From Plectrocnemia conspersa (lineage: Eukaryota > Arthropoda > Insecta > Trichoptera > Polycentropodidae): DNA of 64,000 nucleotides. The position numbers and the translations under genes are program-made. The stretch is taken from NCBI GenBank assembly GCA_009617715.1, contig VTFK01000572.1, forward strand, positions 50,697-114,696, read 5' to 3'. Below are positions 63,779 to 64,000 of the stretch, piece by piece; within the stretch, counting starts at the first letter, position 1, and each line of letters starts with the position of its first letter. The notes beneath the pieces were generated by a model. That model had not been told where the DNA came from, searched no databases, and saw only the letters and a program-made list of their open reading frames with translations.

Positions 63779-64000
63779 TATTAAAATTAAGATGTCGTTT
63801 CCCTTTTTGCGTGGGATTGTCGGTTTCGAACTAGTTTGTTTATTTTTAATCCAGGAAGACGTAAAATGTTATTGCTCTGTTTGCAGATTCCCCTAATTTT
63901 GGTCGCACTTGATTAGCAGATCCGTGTGTGGGCGAGGGGTCGATTAGACATGGGAAACTATTTCATCGCCTTGTCTGAAGAATATTTTAATTAAGACGAC
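63779..64000. other. Mixed block at the right window edge
   Basis: Balanced DNA with GTGTGTGGGCGAGGGGTCG. A splice-acceptor-like TTGCTCTGTTTGCAG ends at 63886, but all frames after it soon close. It may continue to the right as another complex block. Confidence 0.35.

Noticed and set aside
63869..63886. A good splice-acceptor-like tract ending in TTTGCAG, with a GTAAGT donor-like word at 63529.
   Set aside because: All three frames close soon after the acceptor, and the donor lies inside the LTR-like sequence.

Overview
The window looks like nuclear DNA of an insect, most likely a fly (Diptera). It is strongly AT-rich by eye. It carries scattered palindromic runs built on TATGTACATA and CATATG, long pure (TA)n arrays, and remnants of several arthropod-type retroelement families. 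The species cannot be named from this sequence. I found no host protein-coding gene I would defend. The longest open frames are short (up to about 156 codons), overlap each other on both strands, match no family I recognise, and sit in GC-richer blocks where chance frames are longest. I recognised no tRNA, rRNA, snRNA or known fly microRNA.

The layout is a gene-poor expanse in which GC-richer, higher-complexity blocks of about 250-800 bp alternate with long AT-rich stretches. The clearest blocks are near 6.2-6.8, 12.0-12.5, 15.7-16.1, 19.0-19.3, 19.7-20.3, 22.0-22.3, 26.6-27.1, 28.1-28.6, 29.9-30.3, 33.7-34.1, 35.2-35.6, 38.7-39.1, 40.6-41.1, 44.9-45.5, 48.5-49.1, 49.6-50.3, 52.8-53.6, 54.5-55.0, 58.1-58.5 and 60.0-60.4 kb. 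This pattern suits an intergenic desert or a very long intron carrying many cis-regulatory elements. That reading is inference and needs a cross-species alignment.

Mobile DNA is the best-supported content. At 8.2-8.8 kb two (TA)n arrays flank a 250-bp segment that resembles the end of a Penelope-like element, with a hammerhead-ribozyme-like core. At 9.1-10.0 kb there is an inverted repeat with arms of about 140 bp. A CR1/Jockey-type LINE C-terminus lies at 36.2-36.4 kb and an RTE-like LINE fragment at 37.5-38.4 kb. A Penelope-like reverse-transcriptase fragment with a 78-bp in-frame tandem duplication lies at 57.3-57.6 kb. A second RTE-like LINE fragment with an internal deletion is at 59.1-59.6 kb. 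A decayed LTR with a partial primer-binding site, on the minus strand, is at 63.3-63.8 kb. All are broken copies.

Other structure includes a perfect 17-bp hairpin at 12,540, a 23-position hairpin at 44,051, a diverged tandem repeat at 51.9-52.6 kb, and several compact dyads inside GC-richer blocks. I found no clear sign of a new multi-gene system. The most interesting leads are the hammerhead-like motif, the long inverted repeat and the regularly spaced GC-richer blocks.
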